A stretch of DNA of 64,000 bases from NCBI RefSeq assembly GCF_900187425.1, contig NZ_FYDJ01000010.1, forward strand, positions 1 through 64,000, written 5' to 3'. The notes beneath the pieces are model-generated. The model saw only the letters and a program-made list of their open reading frames with translations. It was not told where the DNA came from and made no database searches. Positions 33,548 to 43,051 of this stretch are shown piece by piece (within the stretch, counting starts at the first letter, position 1; each line of letters starts with the position of its first letter). The stretch comes from Pseudomonas sp. Irchel s3h14 (lineage in GTDB: Bacteria > Pseudomonadota > Gammaproteobacteria > Pseudomonadales > Pseudomonadaceae). A program made the translations under genes and the position numbers.

Positions 33548-34729
33548 ATGGTGATTTTTGATCGACGCAGCCTCGCTTTTGCTGCGCTGTTACTGGCAGG
33601 ACTGCTGAGCCTGTTTTCGCTGATGCCGCGCAATGCCCACGCCACCGAAGCAGACGCGGCGCGCACCGAAGTCACCGACCTCTTGGGGCGCAAGGTCAAG
33701 GTTCATTTGCCGGTCAGACGGGTCATCCTCGGTGAAGGCCGGCAGTTGTATCTGGTCGCCGCCCTCGACACACAAAACCCGATCGAGCGCATCGTCGGCT
33801 GGCGCAAGGATCTGATCCAGTCGGACCCGGACACCTACAACGCCTACCTGCGTAAATTCCCCGGCATCGCCAAGATCCCCACCTTCGGCGGGTTTGAGGA
33901 CGGCACTTTCGACATCGAGCAGGCCATCTCGCAGCGCCCGGACGTGATCATCCTCAACATCGAGGCGCAGCACGCCACCGAAGATGCGCGCTACATCGAA
34001 AAGCTCGACGCCCTGGGCATCCCGGTGGTGTACGTCGATTTTCGCAACAATCCGATCCAGAACACCGAGCCGACCATGCGCCTGTTCGGCCAATTGTTTG
34101 GCAAGGAACAACGCGCAGAAGCCTTTATCGATTTCCGCAACCAGCAGATTCATCGCGTCACCGACATCATCGAGAAACAACACCCGCCCCGCCCCAGCGT
34201 GTTCATTGAGCGCATCGGCGGCTACACCGATGATTGCTGCCTGAGTTTCGGCAACGAGAACTTTGGCCTGTTCGTCGATATGGCCGGTGGCGACAACATT
34301 GCCCGCCGCATCATTCCGACCACGTTCGGCCAGTTGAACCCCGAGCAAGTCGTCGTTGCCAATCCTGCGCACGTAGTGGTCACCACCGCCAACTGGGAAG
34401 CTTTTGCCCCCGGCGGCCACTGGGTCGGCGTCGGTCCGGGCGCGGACATGACAGAAGCCAGGAAAAAACTCGCGTGGTACACCCAGCGTCCGGCCTATGC
34501 CGGCATCAAGTCCCAGGACAATCAAGCCTTCCATGCCATCTGGCATCAGTTCTACAACAGTCCCTACCAATTCGTCGCCATTCAGCAAATGGCGAAATGG
34601 TTCCATCCGGAGCTGTTTGCCGATCTTGATCCGGACGCGTCATTCCGCGAACTGCATGAGCGCTTCCTGCCGGTGCCGTATGAGTCAGGCTACTTTGTCA
34701 GCCTGCGCCAACCCGAGGTCAAGCCATGA
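33548..34729 (+). CDS. Ferric-siderophore ABC transporter periplasmic binding protein
   Basis: A 393-aa class-III (FecB/BtuF-type) substrate-binding protein. The start ATG at 33548 gives a Sec signal (AFAALLLAGLLSLFSLMPRNAHA); a longer TTG start at 33515 adds eleven residues without function. VTDLLGRKVKVHLPVRRVI is the usual first strand of the family, and an ISQRPDVIILNIE helix-strand follows. It picks up the ferric siderophore after the outer-membrane receptor and hands it to the permease whose ATG overlaps its stop (ATGA at 34726). It is longer than typical FecB proteins (about 300 aa), with an extended C-terminal lobe. Confidence 0.88.
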   Translation: MVIFDRRSLAFAALLLAGLLSLFSLMPRNAHATEADAARTEVTDLLGRKVKVHLPVRRVILGEGRQLYLVAALDTQNPIERIVGWRKDLIQSDPDTYNAYLRKFPGIAKIPTFGGFEDGTFDIEQAISQRPDVIILNIEAQHATEDARYIEKLDALGIPVVYVDFRNNPIQNTEPTMRLFGQLFGKEQRAEAFIDFRNQQIHRVTDIIEKQHPPRPSVFIERIGGYTDDCCLSFGNENFGLFVDMAGGDNIARRIIPTTFGQLNPEQVVVANPAHVVVTTANWEAFAPGGHWVGVGPGADMTEARKKLAWYTQRPAYAGIKSQDNQAFHAIWHQFYNSPYQFVAIQQMAKWFHPELFADLDPDASFRELHERFLPVPYESGYFVSLRQPEVKP

Positions 34730-35787
34730 GCTCATTGACCGACGCCGTGGTTGTGCAGCGCGAAACCTACCGTCGTCTGGTGCTGCGTAAACGCCTGATT
34801 CTTTCCGGGCTGGTAATTCTGTTGATGTGCAGCGTGCTGCTCGATCTGGCCCTGGGTCCGGCGAGCTACAGCCTCAGCGAAGTGCTCGGCGCACTGTTTT
34901 CGCCAGACAGCGCTTCACCGCAGGTGCGCGTGGTGATGTGGGATATCCGCTTGCCGGTGGCGTTAATGGCGGTTGCCGTTGGCGCGGCGTTGTCGCTGGC
35001 CGGCGCGCAGATGCAGACGATCCTCAACAACCCGTTGGCCAGCCCATTCACCCTGGGTATTTCCGCCGCCGCCAGCTTCGGCGCGGCGTTGGGTTTGGCA
35101 TTCGGCGTCGCGCTGTTCCCGCTGGCGGCGCAATTCATGGTGCCGCTGAACGCGTTCATCATGGCCATGCTGTCGGCGCTGCTGATCCACTTTCTGAGCA
35201 TGCGTCGCGGCGTCACCGCCGAAACCATCGTGTTGCTCGGTATAGCGCTGGTGTTCACCTTCAATGCGCTGTTGGCGCTGGTGCAGTTCTTCGCCACCGA
35301 ACAAGCCGTGGCCGCCGTGGTGTTCTGGACCATGGGTAGCCTGACCAAAGCTACGTGGCCGAAACTCGGCATTATCTGTCTGGTGATCCTAATCACCCTG
35401 CCGATATTCGCCAAACGCGCCTGGGCCCTGACCGCCCTGCGCCTGGGCGACGACAAGGCCGCCAGTTTCGGCATCAACGTACGCAGCCTGCGCTTTCAGA
35501 CGCTGATCATGGTCAGCCTGCTCGCCTCGTTTCCCGTGGCGTTTGTCGGCACAATCGGTTTCATCGGGCTAGTCGGTCCGCACATCGCCCGTATGCTGAT
35601 CGGTGAGGACCAGCGGTTTTTCCTGCCAGCCTCCTTGCTGACCGGCTCGTTGATTCTGTCGGCCAGCTCCGTGGTCAGCAAAACCCTGATCCCCGGCGCG
35701 ATATTCCCCATCGGCGTGGTCACGTCGCTGATCGGCGTACCGTTCTTCATATCTCTGATTCTCGGCGGGAAGAAAAACTCATGGTGA
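34726..35787 (+). CDS. FecCD-family iron-siderophore ABC permease
   Basis: A 353-aa integral membrane protein of the FecCD/BtuC family with about ten helices. IRLPVALMAVAVGAALSLAGAQMQTILNNPLASPFTLGIS is the FecCD signature (G-A-x-x-Q-x-x-x-x-N-P-L-A-x-P), and FIGLVGPHIARMLIGEDQRF is the C-terminal coupling segment. Only one permease gene is present, so it probably homodimerises as BtuC does. It overlaps the binding-protein gene by 4 bp and the ATPase gene by 7 bp, indicating tight translational coupling. Confidence 0.94.
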   Translation: MSSLTDAVVVQRETYRRLVLRKRLILSGLVILLMCSVLLDLALGPASYSLSEVLGALFSPDSASPQVRVVMWDIRLPVALMAVAVGAALSLAGAQMQTILNNPLASPFTLGISAAASFGAALGLAFGVALFPLAAQFMVPLNAFIMAMLSALLIHFLSMRRGVTAETIVLLGIALVFTFNALLALVQFFATEQAVAAVVFWTMGSLTKATWPKLGIICLVILITLPIFAKRAWALTALRLGDDKAASFGINVRSLRFQTLIMVSLLASFPVAFVGTIGFIGLVGPHIARMLIGEDQRFFLPASLLTGSLILSASSVVSKTLIPGAIFPIGVVTSLIGVPFFISLILGGKKNSW

Positions 35788-36536
35788 AGCTGCAACTGGA
35801 GAATCTCGGTGCCCGCTACGGCCAGCGCGAGATCATTCGTGATGTCTCGACGGCGACGTTTTTCGGCGGTCAGGTGGTCGCCGTAGTCGGGCCCAATGCG
35901 GCGGGCAAATCGACGCTGTTCAAACGAATGGCCGGACTGATCGACGGCTCCGGACAGGTGATCTTGCAGGAGTCGAAAAAAGGGCTGACGGGCATCAGTT
36001 ACATGCCGCAGGGTCTGAATGCCAGTGCGCGGTTGACGGTTTATGAATCCGTGTTGCTGGCGCGCAAGCAGCTGACACCGGGGTGGGTCGTTCATGATGA
36101 CGAACTGAAACTGGTCGACGAGATTCTCGCTGCGCTGGGCATCACCGGATTGTCCTTTCGCAACCTCGGTGAACTCAGCGGCGGTCAGCAACAGTTGGTG
36201 TCCATCGCGCAAACCCTGGTGCGCGAACCGGAAATACTGCTGATGGACGAACCGACTAGCGCCCTCGACATGCATCGGCAGGTTCAGGTACTGAACTTCA
36301 TGCGCAGCCTGGCCCGAAAACGCGAGGTCATTGTGTTCATCGCCATCCACGATCTGAATCAGGCACTGCGTTTCGCCGATCAGGTTCTGGTAATTGCCGA
36401 CGGCACCACGCAAGGTAGCGGCCCGAGTCACGAGGTGATTACCGAATTGATGCTGCGCAGCGTTTACAAGGTTGAGGCTCGGATTGAGCAGTGCAGTCGT
36501 GGACAACGGCATATCGTGATTGACGATATTGTTTGA
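35781..36536 (+). CDS. Iron-siderophore ABC transporter ATP-binding protein
   Basis: A 251-aa ABC ATPase. Walker A is GPNAAGKST (with Ala-Ala in place of the more usual Gly-Ser/Cys-Gly), the signature is LSGGQQQLVSIAQ, and Walker B is ILLMDEPTSALD, followed by the IHDLNQ switch His. It energises the permease encoded just upstream. This is the last gene of the siderophore locus; beyond it come a REP doublet and the mexE promoter. Confidence 0.95.
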   Translation: MVKLQLENLGARYGQREIIRDVSTATFFGGQVVAVVGPNAAGKSTLFKRMAGLIDGSGQVILQESKKGLTGISYMPQGLNASARLTVYESVLLARKQLTPGWVVHDDELKLVDEILAALGITGLSFRNLGELSGGQQQLVSIAQTLVREPEILLMDEPTSALDMHRQVQVLNFMRSLARKREVIVFIAIHDLNQALRFADQVLVIADGTTQGSGPSHEVITELMLRSVYKVEARIEQCSRGQRHIVIDDIV

Positions 36537-36677
36537 TGGCTTGCAATCGGGGGCAAGTATGGGGGCAGCCATAATAGTTTTCCGCCTAAAATCATTGATC
36601 TAGAGCTATGCCAAAATGTTTTTCGGGGATCCCGATAGTTTTGCCTGATCCTGATTATGTGTGAGGGCTTCTGGCCC

Positions 36678-36755
36678 CATCGCGAGCAAGCTCGGCTCCT
36701 ACAGGGAATTTCATCAACGCCACACATCCCTGTAGGAGCTAAGCTGCTCGCGATG
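36678..36755. repeat. REP doublet downstream of the siderophore locus
   Basis: CATCGCGAGCAAGCTCGGCTCC-type head (36678-36706) and its inverse TGTAGGAGCTAAGCTGCTCGCGATG (36728-36755) form a REPIN with 21 bp between. It is one of at least three of this class in the window (8893-8983, 42942-43050). It lies in the 434-bp gap between the ATPase gene and mexE; the rest of the gap holds only the MexT-box-like site below. Confidence 0.88.
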
Positions 36756-36871
36756 GCAGCGACTCGATCCAACGCCTTATTTTTGCACTCCCCGCAACAC
36801 AGAATTGTCATCAATCTAATTGATAGCCGCCTAATGAAAGGTGCACGCTAGAGAGCTTGGCTGGCGCTTAT

Positions 36872-36893
36872 ATCATTCCGAATGATAGTTATC
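36872..36893 (+). promoter_or_regulatory. MexT-box-like site upstream of mexE
   Basis: ATCATTCCGAATGAT is a perfect ATC-N9-GAT LysR/nod-box palindrome, and with the following bases it fits the MexT consensus ATCA-N5-GTCGAT-N4-ACYAT at 4 of 4, 3 of 6 and 3 of 5 positions. It lies 78 nt upstream of the mexE ATG, a fitting place for an activator. MexT is the likely binder (inference). Confidence 0.65.
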
Positions 36894-36970
36894 TTTGCTT
36901 CATTCGATTCGTGCGATACAACCTCGCCGAGCATCATCCGTCCATTCTCAATACATTGGCGGATGCATCC

Positions 36971-38224
36971 ATGGAACAATCACTCAAACATTTACGCTTC
37001 CCGTTGGCCTTGTTGGCCGTACTGGTGATGAGCGCCTGCGGCAAGACTCCGGACACGGCCGCCACTATGCCCGCAGCCAAGGTCAGCGTGGCCAAGGTGC
37101 TGGAACAACCGGTTAACGAGTGGGACGAATTCACCGGCCGCCTCGAAGCGCCGGAAACCGTAGAAATTCGTCCACGGGTCTCTGGCCAGATCGATGAAGT
37201 GGCCTTCACTGAAGGCGCTTTGGTCAAGAAAGGCGACCTGTTGTTCCAGATCGACCCGCGTCCATTCCAGGCCGAGGTTCGCCGCCTCGAAGCCCTGGTT
37301 GCCCAGTCCCGCGCCAATGCCACCCGCAGCGAAAACGAGTCCCAGCGCGGCGAACGTCTGCGCACCAGCAACGCGATCTCCGCCGAGCTGGCCGATTCGC
37401 GCACCAGCGCTGCTCAAGAAGCCCGCGCCGCCGTCGGAGCCCTCCAGGCGCAACTGGATCTGGCCAAACTGAACCTGAGCTTCACCCGTGTCACCGCGCC
37501 GATCAGTGGTCGCGTCAGCCGCGCGGAAATCACCGCCGGCAACCTGGTGACCGCCGATACCACCGCGCTGACCAGTGTGGTGTCCACCGACAAGGTCTAC
37601 GCCTACTTCGACGCCGACGAGCGTGTGTTCCTCAAATACACCCAGCTCGCTCGCCAGGGCAAACGCGGTGCTACCACGCCGGTTTACCTCGGCCTCTCCA
37701 ACGAAGACGGCAACCCACACCAGGGCGTGATGAACTTCGTCGACAACCAGGTCAACCCGAAAACCGGCACCATCCGCGGTCGTGCCGTGTTCGACAACAG
37801 CGACGGCGCCTACACCCCAGGCCTGTATGCCCGTCTGAAACTGGTCGGTAGCGGCACCTATTCCGCCGTGCTGATCAACGACGAAGCGGTCGGTACCGAT
37901 CTGGGTAAAAAGTTCGTGCTGGTGATGGATGCCGACAACAAAACGGTTTACCGCTCGGTCGAGCTCGGTCCGAAGATCGAAGGTTTGCGCATCGTGCGCA
38001 GCGGCCTGAACAAGGACGACACCGTCATCGTCAAGGGTCTGCAACGGGTTCGCCCTGGCTCGCCGGTCACACCAGAAGTGATCCCGATGGCCAGTGAACA
38101 AACCCTCGCGGCACTCGCACAACAACGACAAGCGCTGGAAGCCAGCAACCTGCCCCAAGTCGCACCTGCCAAGGTCGCGTCGGGTTCGGTTGTGAAACTG
38201 GCTGCTGCGACACCACGCGGTTAA
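36971..38224 (+). CDS. mexE: RND efflux periplasmic adaptor MexE
   Basis: A 417-aa membrane-fusion lipoprotein. The signal ends in the lipobox LVMSAC (Cys at about 23). A lipoyl/hairpin domain follows (EIRPRVSGQIDEVAFTEGALVKKGDLLFQIDPRPF) with the coiled-coil SENESQRGERLRTSNAISAELAD. It links the MexF pump to OprN. The start at 36971 is chosen because longer frames lack a signal peptide. It is the first gene of the mexEF-oprN operon and, unlike in P. aeruginosa, is not adjacent to mexT. Confidence 0.92.
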   Translation: MEQSLKHLRFPLALLAVLVMSACGKTPDTAATMPAAKVSVAKVLEQPVNEWDEFTGRLEAPETVEIRPRVSGQIDEVAFTEGALVKKGDLLFQIDPRPFQAEVRRLEALVAQSRANATRSENESQRGERLRTSNAISAELADSRTSAAQEARAAVGALQAQLDLAKLNLSFTRVTAPISGRVSRAEITAGNLVTADTTALTSVVSTDKVYAYFDADERVFLKYTQLARQGKRGATTPVYLGLSNEDGNPHQGVMNFVDNQVNPKTGTIRGRAVFDNSDGAYTPGLYARLKLVGSGTYSAVLINDEAVGTDLGKKFVLVMDADNKTVYRSVELGPKIEGLRIVRSGLNKDDTVIVKGLQRVRPGSPVTPEVIPMASEQTLAALAQQRQALEASNLPQVAPAKVASGSVVKLAAATPRG

Positions 38225-38236
38225 GGGATCTCTACG

Positions 38237-41200
38237 ATGAATTTTTCCCAATTCTTCATTTCACGGCCGATCTTTGCAGCGGTACTTTCGCTGCTGATCC
38301 TGATCGCCGGCGCCATCTCGCTGTTCCAGTTGCCGATCAGCGAATACCCGGAAGTGGTTCCGCCGACCGTTGTGGTCCGCGCCAACTTCCCGGGTGCCAA
38401 CCCAAAAGTCATCGGTGAAACCGTGGCTGCTCCACTGGAGCAAGCCATCACCGGCGTCGAGAACATGCTGTACATGTCCTCGCAGTCCACCGCTGACGGC
38501 AAGATCACCCTGACCATCACCTTTGCGCTGGGCACTGACCTGGACAACGCACAGGTGCAGGTGCAGAACCGTGTGACCCGGACCGAGCCGAAGCTTCCCG
38601 AGGAAGTGACGCGCATCGGTATCACCGTGGACAAGGCTTCGCCCGACCTGACCATGGTTGTGCACTTGACCTCGCCAGACAAACGCTACGACATGCTCTA
38701 CCTGTCCAACTACGCCTTGCTCAACATCAAGGATGAGCTGGCGCGTCTGGGCGGTGTCGGTGATGTGCAGCTGTTCGGCATGGGTGATTACTCGCTGCGG
38801 GTCTGGCTCGATCCGAACAAGACCGCTTCGCGTAACCTGACCGCCACCGACGTCGTGACCGCGATTCGTGAACAGAACCGTCAAGTGGCTGCCGGTGCAC
38901 TGGGTGCTCCACCAGCGCCGAATGCCACGGCGTTCCAGCTGTCGGTCAACACCCAAGGCCGTCTGGTTTCTGAAGAAGAGTTCGAGAACATCATCATTCG
39001 CTCCGGCGAAAACGGTGAAATCACGCGCCTGAAAGACATCGCTCGCGTCGAACTCGGCTCCAGCCAATACGCCCTGCGTTCCTTGCTGAACAACCAACCG
39101 GCGGTGGCGATCCCGATCTTCCAGCGCCCTGGCTCCAACGCGATCCAGATCTCCAACGACGTTCGGGAGAAAATGGCCGAGCTGAAGAAGAACTTCCCGG
39201 AAGGCATGGACTTCAGCATCGTCTATGACCCGACGATCTTCGTGCGCGGCTCCATCGAGGCGGTGGTTCACACCCTCTTCGAAGCACTGATCCTCGTGGT
39301 GCTGGTGGTGATCCTGTTCCTGCAAACCTGGCGCGCCTCGATCATTCCATTGGTGGCGGTGCCGGTTTCGCTGATCGGTACGTTTGCCGTGATGCACCTG
39401 TTCGGCTTCTCGCTGAACGCCCTGTCGCTATTCGGCCTGGTACTGGCTATCGGTATCGTGGTGGACGACGCCATCGTGGTGGTGGAGAACGTCGAGCGAA
39501 ACATCGGGCTCGGATTAACTCCCGTAGAAGCCACCAAGCGTGCCATGCGTGAAGTGACCGGCCCGATCATCGCGACGGCACTGGTGTTGTGTGCGGTGTT
39601 TATCCCGGCCGCGTTCATCTCCGGCTTGACCGGGCAGTTCTACAAACAGTTCGCCCTGACCATCGCGATCTCGACCGTGATCTCGGCGTTCAACTCGCTG
39701 ACGCTGTCGCCCGCCCTGGCTGCGGTGTTGCTCAAAAGCCACGACGCGCCGAAGGACGGTTTCTCCAAGGTCCTCGACAAGATCTTCGGTGGCTGGCTGT
39801 TCCGTCCATTCAACCGCTTCTTCGACAAGGCCAGCCACGGCTATGTCGGCACTGTGGGCCGGGTTATCCGCAGCAGCGGCATTGCCCTGCTGTTGTACGC
39901 AGGCCTGATGGTGTTGACCTTCTTCGGTTTCTCCAGCACTCCGACCGGTTTCGTACCTGGCCAGGACAAGCAATACCTGGTGGCCTTCGCGCAACTGCCG
40001 GACGCCTCGAGCCTGGACCGTACCGAAGACGTGATCAAACGCATGTCCGACCTGGCCCTGAAACAGCCGGGTGTGGAAAGTGCGGTGGCCTTCCCTGGCC
40101 TGTCGATCAACGGTTTCACCAACAGCCCTAACGCCGGCATCGTGTTCGTCACCTTGAAACCGTTCGACGAGCGTAAAGACCCGAGCATGTCCGCCGGTGC
40201 AATTGCCGGTGCGTTGAACGGCCAGTTCGCCGGGATCCAGGAAGCCTACATGGCGATCTTCCCGCCGCCGCCGGTACAAGGCCTCGGCACCATCGGTGGT
40301 TTCCGCCTGCAGATCGAAGACCGGGGCAACCTGGGCTATGACGAGCTGTACAAAGAAACCATGAACATCATCAACAAAAGCCACAGCGTGCCGGAACTGG
40401 CCGCCCTGTTCACCAGCTACACCGTGAACGTGCCACAGGTCGATGCGGCTATCGACCGGGAAAAAGCCAAGACCCACGGCGTGGCTGTCAGCGACATCTT
40501 CGACACCCTGCAGATCTATCTGGGTTCGCTGTATGCCAACGACTTCAACCGCTTTGGTCGTACTTATCAGGTCAACGTTCAGGCTGAACAGCAGTTCCGT
40601 CTCGAACCGGACCAGATCGGTCAGCTGAAAGTGCGCAACAACAAAGGCGAGATGATCCCGCTGGCGACCTTCATCAAGGTCAGCGACACCTCGGGCCCGG
40701 ACCGCGTCATGCACTACAACGGCTTCATCACCGCTGAAATCAACGGTGCAGCAGCTCCCGGCTACAGCTCCGGCCAGGCCGAAAAAGCCATCGAGAAACT
40801 GCTCAAGGAAGAACTTCCGAACGGCATGACCTACGAATGGACCGACCTGACCTACCAGCAGATTCTGTCCGGTAACACCGCGCTGTTTGTGTTCCCGCTC
40901 TGCGTACTGCTGGCGTTCCTGGTACTCGCGGCTCAATACGAAAGCTGGAGCCTGCCACTGGCGGTGATCCTGATCGTACCGATGACCCTACTGTCGGCCA
41001 TCACCGGTGTGATTGCTTCGGGAGGCGACAACAACATCTTCACCCAGATCGGCTTGATCGTACTGGTGGGGCTTGCCTGTAAGAACGCGATTCTGATCGT
41101 CGAGTTCGCCAAGGATAAACAGGAAGACGAAGGCCTCAGCCCGCTCGCCGCGGTACTGGAAGCCTGCCGTCTGCGTCTGCGCCCGATCCTGATGACTTCC

Positions 41201-41419
41201 TTCGCGTTCATCATGGGTGTTGTGCCTCTGGTGTTCTCCAGCGGTGCCGGTGCCGAAATGCGTCACGCCATGGGTGTGGCGGTGTTCTCCGGGATGCTCG
41301 GGGTGACCTTCTTCGGTCTGTTGCTGACGCCAGTGTTCTACGTGTTGATTCGTAACTTTGTGGAGCGCGGTGAAAAGCGCAAAGCGGCCAAGGCCCTGAA
41401 ACTGGAGGCGCAACAATGA
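38237..41419 (+). CDS. mexF: RND multidrug efflux pump MexF
   Basis: A 1060-aa HAE1-type RND transporter. MNFSQFFISRPIFAAVLSLLILIAGAISLFQLPISEYPEVVPPTVVVRANFPG matches what I recall of P. aeruginosa MexF closely (1062 aa). The proton-relay Asp pair is in GIVVDDAIVVVENVER. Substrates in P. aeruginosa include chloramphenicol, fluoroquinolones, trimethoprim and quorum-signal precursors such as HHQ. A 12-bp gap with AGGGA separates it from mexE. Confidence 0.95.
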   Translation: MNFSQFFISRPIFAAVLSLLILIAGAISLFQLPISEYPEVVPPTVVVRANFPGANPKVIGETVAAPLEQAITGVENMLYMSSQSTADGKITLTITFALGTDLDNAQVQVQNRVTRTEPKLPEEVTRIGITVDKASPDLTMVVHLTSPDKRYDMLYLSNYALLNIKDELARLGGVGDVQLFGMGDYSLRVWLDPNKTASRNLTATDVVTAIREQNRQVAAGALGAPPAPNATAFQLSVNTQGRLVSEEEFENIIIRSGENGEITRLKDIARVELGSSQYALRSLLNNQPAVAIPIFQRPGSNAIQISNDVREKMAELKKNFPEGMDFSIVYDPTIFVRGSIEAVVHTLFEALILVVLVVILFLQTWRASIIPLVAVPVSLIGTFAVMHLFGFSLNALSLFGLVLAIGIVVDDAIVVVENVERNIGLGLTPVEATKRAMREVTGPIIATALVLCAVFIPAAFISGLTGQFYKQFALTIAISTVISAFNSLTLSPALAAVLLKSHDAPKDGFSKVLDKIFGGWLFRPFNRFFDKASHGYVGTVGRVIRSSGIALLLYAGLMVLTFFGFSSTPTGFVPGQDKQYLVAFAQLPDASSLDRTEDVIKRMSDLALKQPGVESAVAFPGLSINGFTNSPNAGIVFVTLKPFDERKDPSMSAGAIAGALNGQFAGIQEAYMAIFPPPPVQGLGTIGGFRLQIEDRGNLGYDELYKETMNIINKSHSVPELAALFTSYTVNVPQVDAAIDREKAKTHGVAVSDIFDTLQIYLGSLYANDFNRFGRTYQVNVQAEQQFRLEPDQIGQLKVRNNKGEMIPLATFIKVSDTSGPDRVMHYNGFITAEINGAAAPGYSSGQAEKAIEKLLKEELPNGMTYEWTDLTYQQILSGNTALFVFPLCVLLAFLVLAAQYESWSLPLAVILIVPMTLLSAITGVIASGGDNNIFTQIGLIVLVGLACKNAILIVEFAKDKQEDEGLSPLAAVLEACRLRLRPILMTSFAFIMGVVPLVFSSGAGAEMRHAMGVAVFSGMLGVTFFGLLLTPVFYVLIRNFVERGEKRKAAKALKLEAQQ

Positions 41420-42837
41420 GTCTGAAAGCCTTCCTGCCGAGTCTTCTGGTACTGGCCCTGAGTGCCTGTGCCGTCGGCCCGGATTACAAGACCCCATCCA
41501 CTGATCCTGCCAACATCACCACCGCCACCGATGGCAGTGCTGGTCAGAAGAACTTCGACCGCTCGCGTTTCGAAGGCATCTGGTGGCAGCAGTTCGAAGA
41601 CCCGACCCTCAACCAGTTGGTGACTCAATCGCTGCAAGGTAACCGTGATTTGCGCGTGGCCTTTGCCCGCTGGAAAGCGGCCCGGGCGATTCGTGATGAC
41701 GTCAGCAATGACGCCATGCCGACCATCACCAGCCGCGCCAGCAGTGACCTGGGCAAGGGTCAGATTCCGGGCCAGACCACCAAACGGGTCAATAGCGAAC
41801 GCTACGACCTGGGCCTGGACATGGCGTGGGAGATCGACCTGTTTGGGCGTATCCAGCGCAACCTGGAATCCGCCGACGCCGAACAGCAAGCGCTCGAAGC
41901 CGATCTGTACCAACTGCAAGTCTCGATGATTGCCGAACTGGTGGATGCCTACGGTCAACTGCGCGGTGCGCAGCTGCGGGAAAAGATCGCCCTGGCCAAC
42001 CTGAACAACCAGCAGGAATCGAGCAAGATCACCGTCAGCCTGCGTGATGCCGGCGTCGGCGATCAGCTCGATGTGGTCCGCGCCGATGCGCGTCTGGCAT
42101 CTGTCGAAGCCAGCGTGCCGCAATTGCAGGCTGAACAGGTTCGACAGAAAAACCGCATCGCCACCCTGCTGGGTGAGCGGCCGGACAAGCTGACCGTCGA
42201 CCTGAGTCCAAAAGACTTGCCGGCGATCGCCAAGGCCCTGCCGATCGGTGATCCGGGTGAACTGCTGCAACGTCGCCCGGACATTCTCAGCGCCGAGCGC
42301 AAACTGGCCTCCGCCACCGCCCGTATCGGCGTGGCCAAGGCTGATTTGTTCCCACGGGTCAGCCTCAGCGGCTTCCTCGGCTTCACCGCCGGGCGCGGTT
42401 CACAAATCGGTTCCTCGGCGGCCAACGCCTGGGCACTGGGCCCAAGCATTACCTGGGCCGCGTTTGACCTTGGCAGCGTGCGCGCCCGTTTACGTGGTGC
42501 CGATGCGGATGCCGAAGGCGCCCTGGCGACCTACGAGCAGCAAGTCCTGTTGGCGTTGGAAGAATCGGAAAACGCCTTTAGCGACTACGGCAAACGTCAA
42601 CAGCGCTTGATCTCGCTGATTCGTCAGAGCGAATCCAGCCGCGCCGCGGCCGACCTCGCCCAAATTCGCTACAGCGAAGGCACGTCGGACTTCCTTGTCC
42701 TGCTCGACGCCCAACGTGAGCGTTTGGCGGCTGAGGACACTCAGGCCCAGGCCGAAGTCGATCTGTATCGCGGGATTGTCGCGATTTACAAAGCCCTCGG
42801 CGGTGGCTGGCAACCAGAGACGGTCGCCAGCAAGTAA
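41416..42837 (+). CDS. oprN: Outer-membrane efflux channel OprN
   Basis: A 473-aa TolC-family lipoprotein: lipobox LALSAC (Cys at about 19), then AVGPDYKTP, and two OEP repeats. It overlaps the mexF stop by 4 bp (ATGA). It forms the outer-membrane exit duct for MexEF. A strong terminator lies 47 bp after its stop. Confidence 0.93.
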   Translation: MSLKAFLPSLLVLALSACAVGPDYKTPSTDPANITTATDGSAGQKNFDRSRFEGIWWQQFEDPTLNQLVTQSLQGNRDLRVAFARWKAARAIRDDVSNDAMPTITSRASSDLGKGQIPGQTTKRVNSERYDLGLDMAWEIDLFGRIQRNLESADAEQQALEADLYQLQVSMIAELVDAYGQLRGAQLREKIALANLNNQQESSKITVSLRDAGVGDQLDVVRADARLASVEASVPQLQAEQVRQKNRIATLLGERPDKLTVDLSPKDLPAIAKALPIGDPGELLQRRPDILSAERKLASATARIGVAKADLFPRVSLSGFLGFTAGRGSQIGSSAANAWALGPSITWAAFDLGSVRARLRGADADAEGALATYEQQVLLALEESENAFSDYGKRQQRLISLIRQSESSRAAADLAQIRYSEGTSDFLVLLDAQRERLAAEDTQAQAEVDLYRGIVAIYKALGGGWQPETVASK

Positions 42838-42883
42838 AGTTTTAACGAGCTCCTTTGGTTGGCCGCAACCAACCAATTTCTTT

Positions 42884-42918
42884 GCCCCGCGCCTCATTCG
42901 GTCGCGGGGCTTTTTTTT
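42884..42918 (+). terminator. Terminator of mexEF-oprN
   Basis: Stem GCCCCGCG / CGCGGGGC with an 11-nt loop, then T8. It begins 47 nt past the oprN stop. Confidence 0.95.
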
Positions 42919-42941
42919 GCCCGAGGAAAATGCCTGGCCCT

Positions 42942-43050
42942 TGTAGGAGCCGAGCTTGCTCGCGATGGCGGCGTGTCAGTCGACATCGATGTTGAATGTT
43001 AAGCCGCCATCGTCGGAACGCCGCCCGGAGCAAGCTCAGCTCCTACAGGG
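42942..43050. repeat. REP doublet between oprN and the AaeA-like gene
   Basis: TGTAGGAGCCGAGCTTGCTC (from 42942) and its inverse GAGCAAGCTCAGCTCCTACA (43027-43046) enclose a spacer that is itself partly palindromic (GCCGCCATCG / CGATGGCGGC). It fills the space between two convergent efflux operons. Confidence 0.85.
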
Positions 43051-43051
43051 G

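Noticed and set aside
39515..40936. 473-aa minus-strand frame inside mexF
   Set aside because: Complement of a well-conserved RND pump; no domain of its own.
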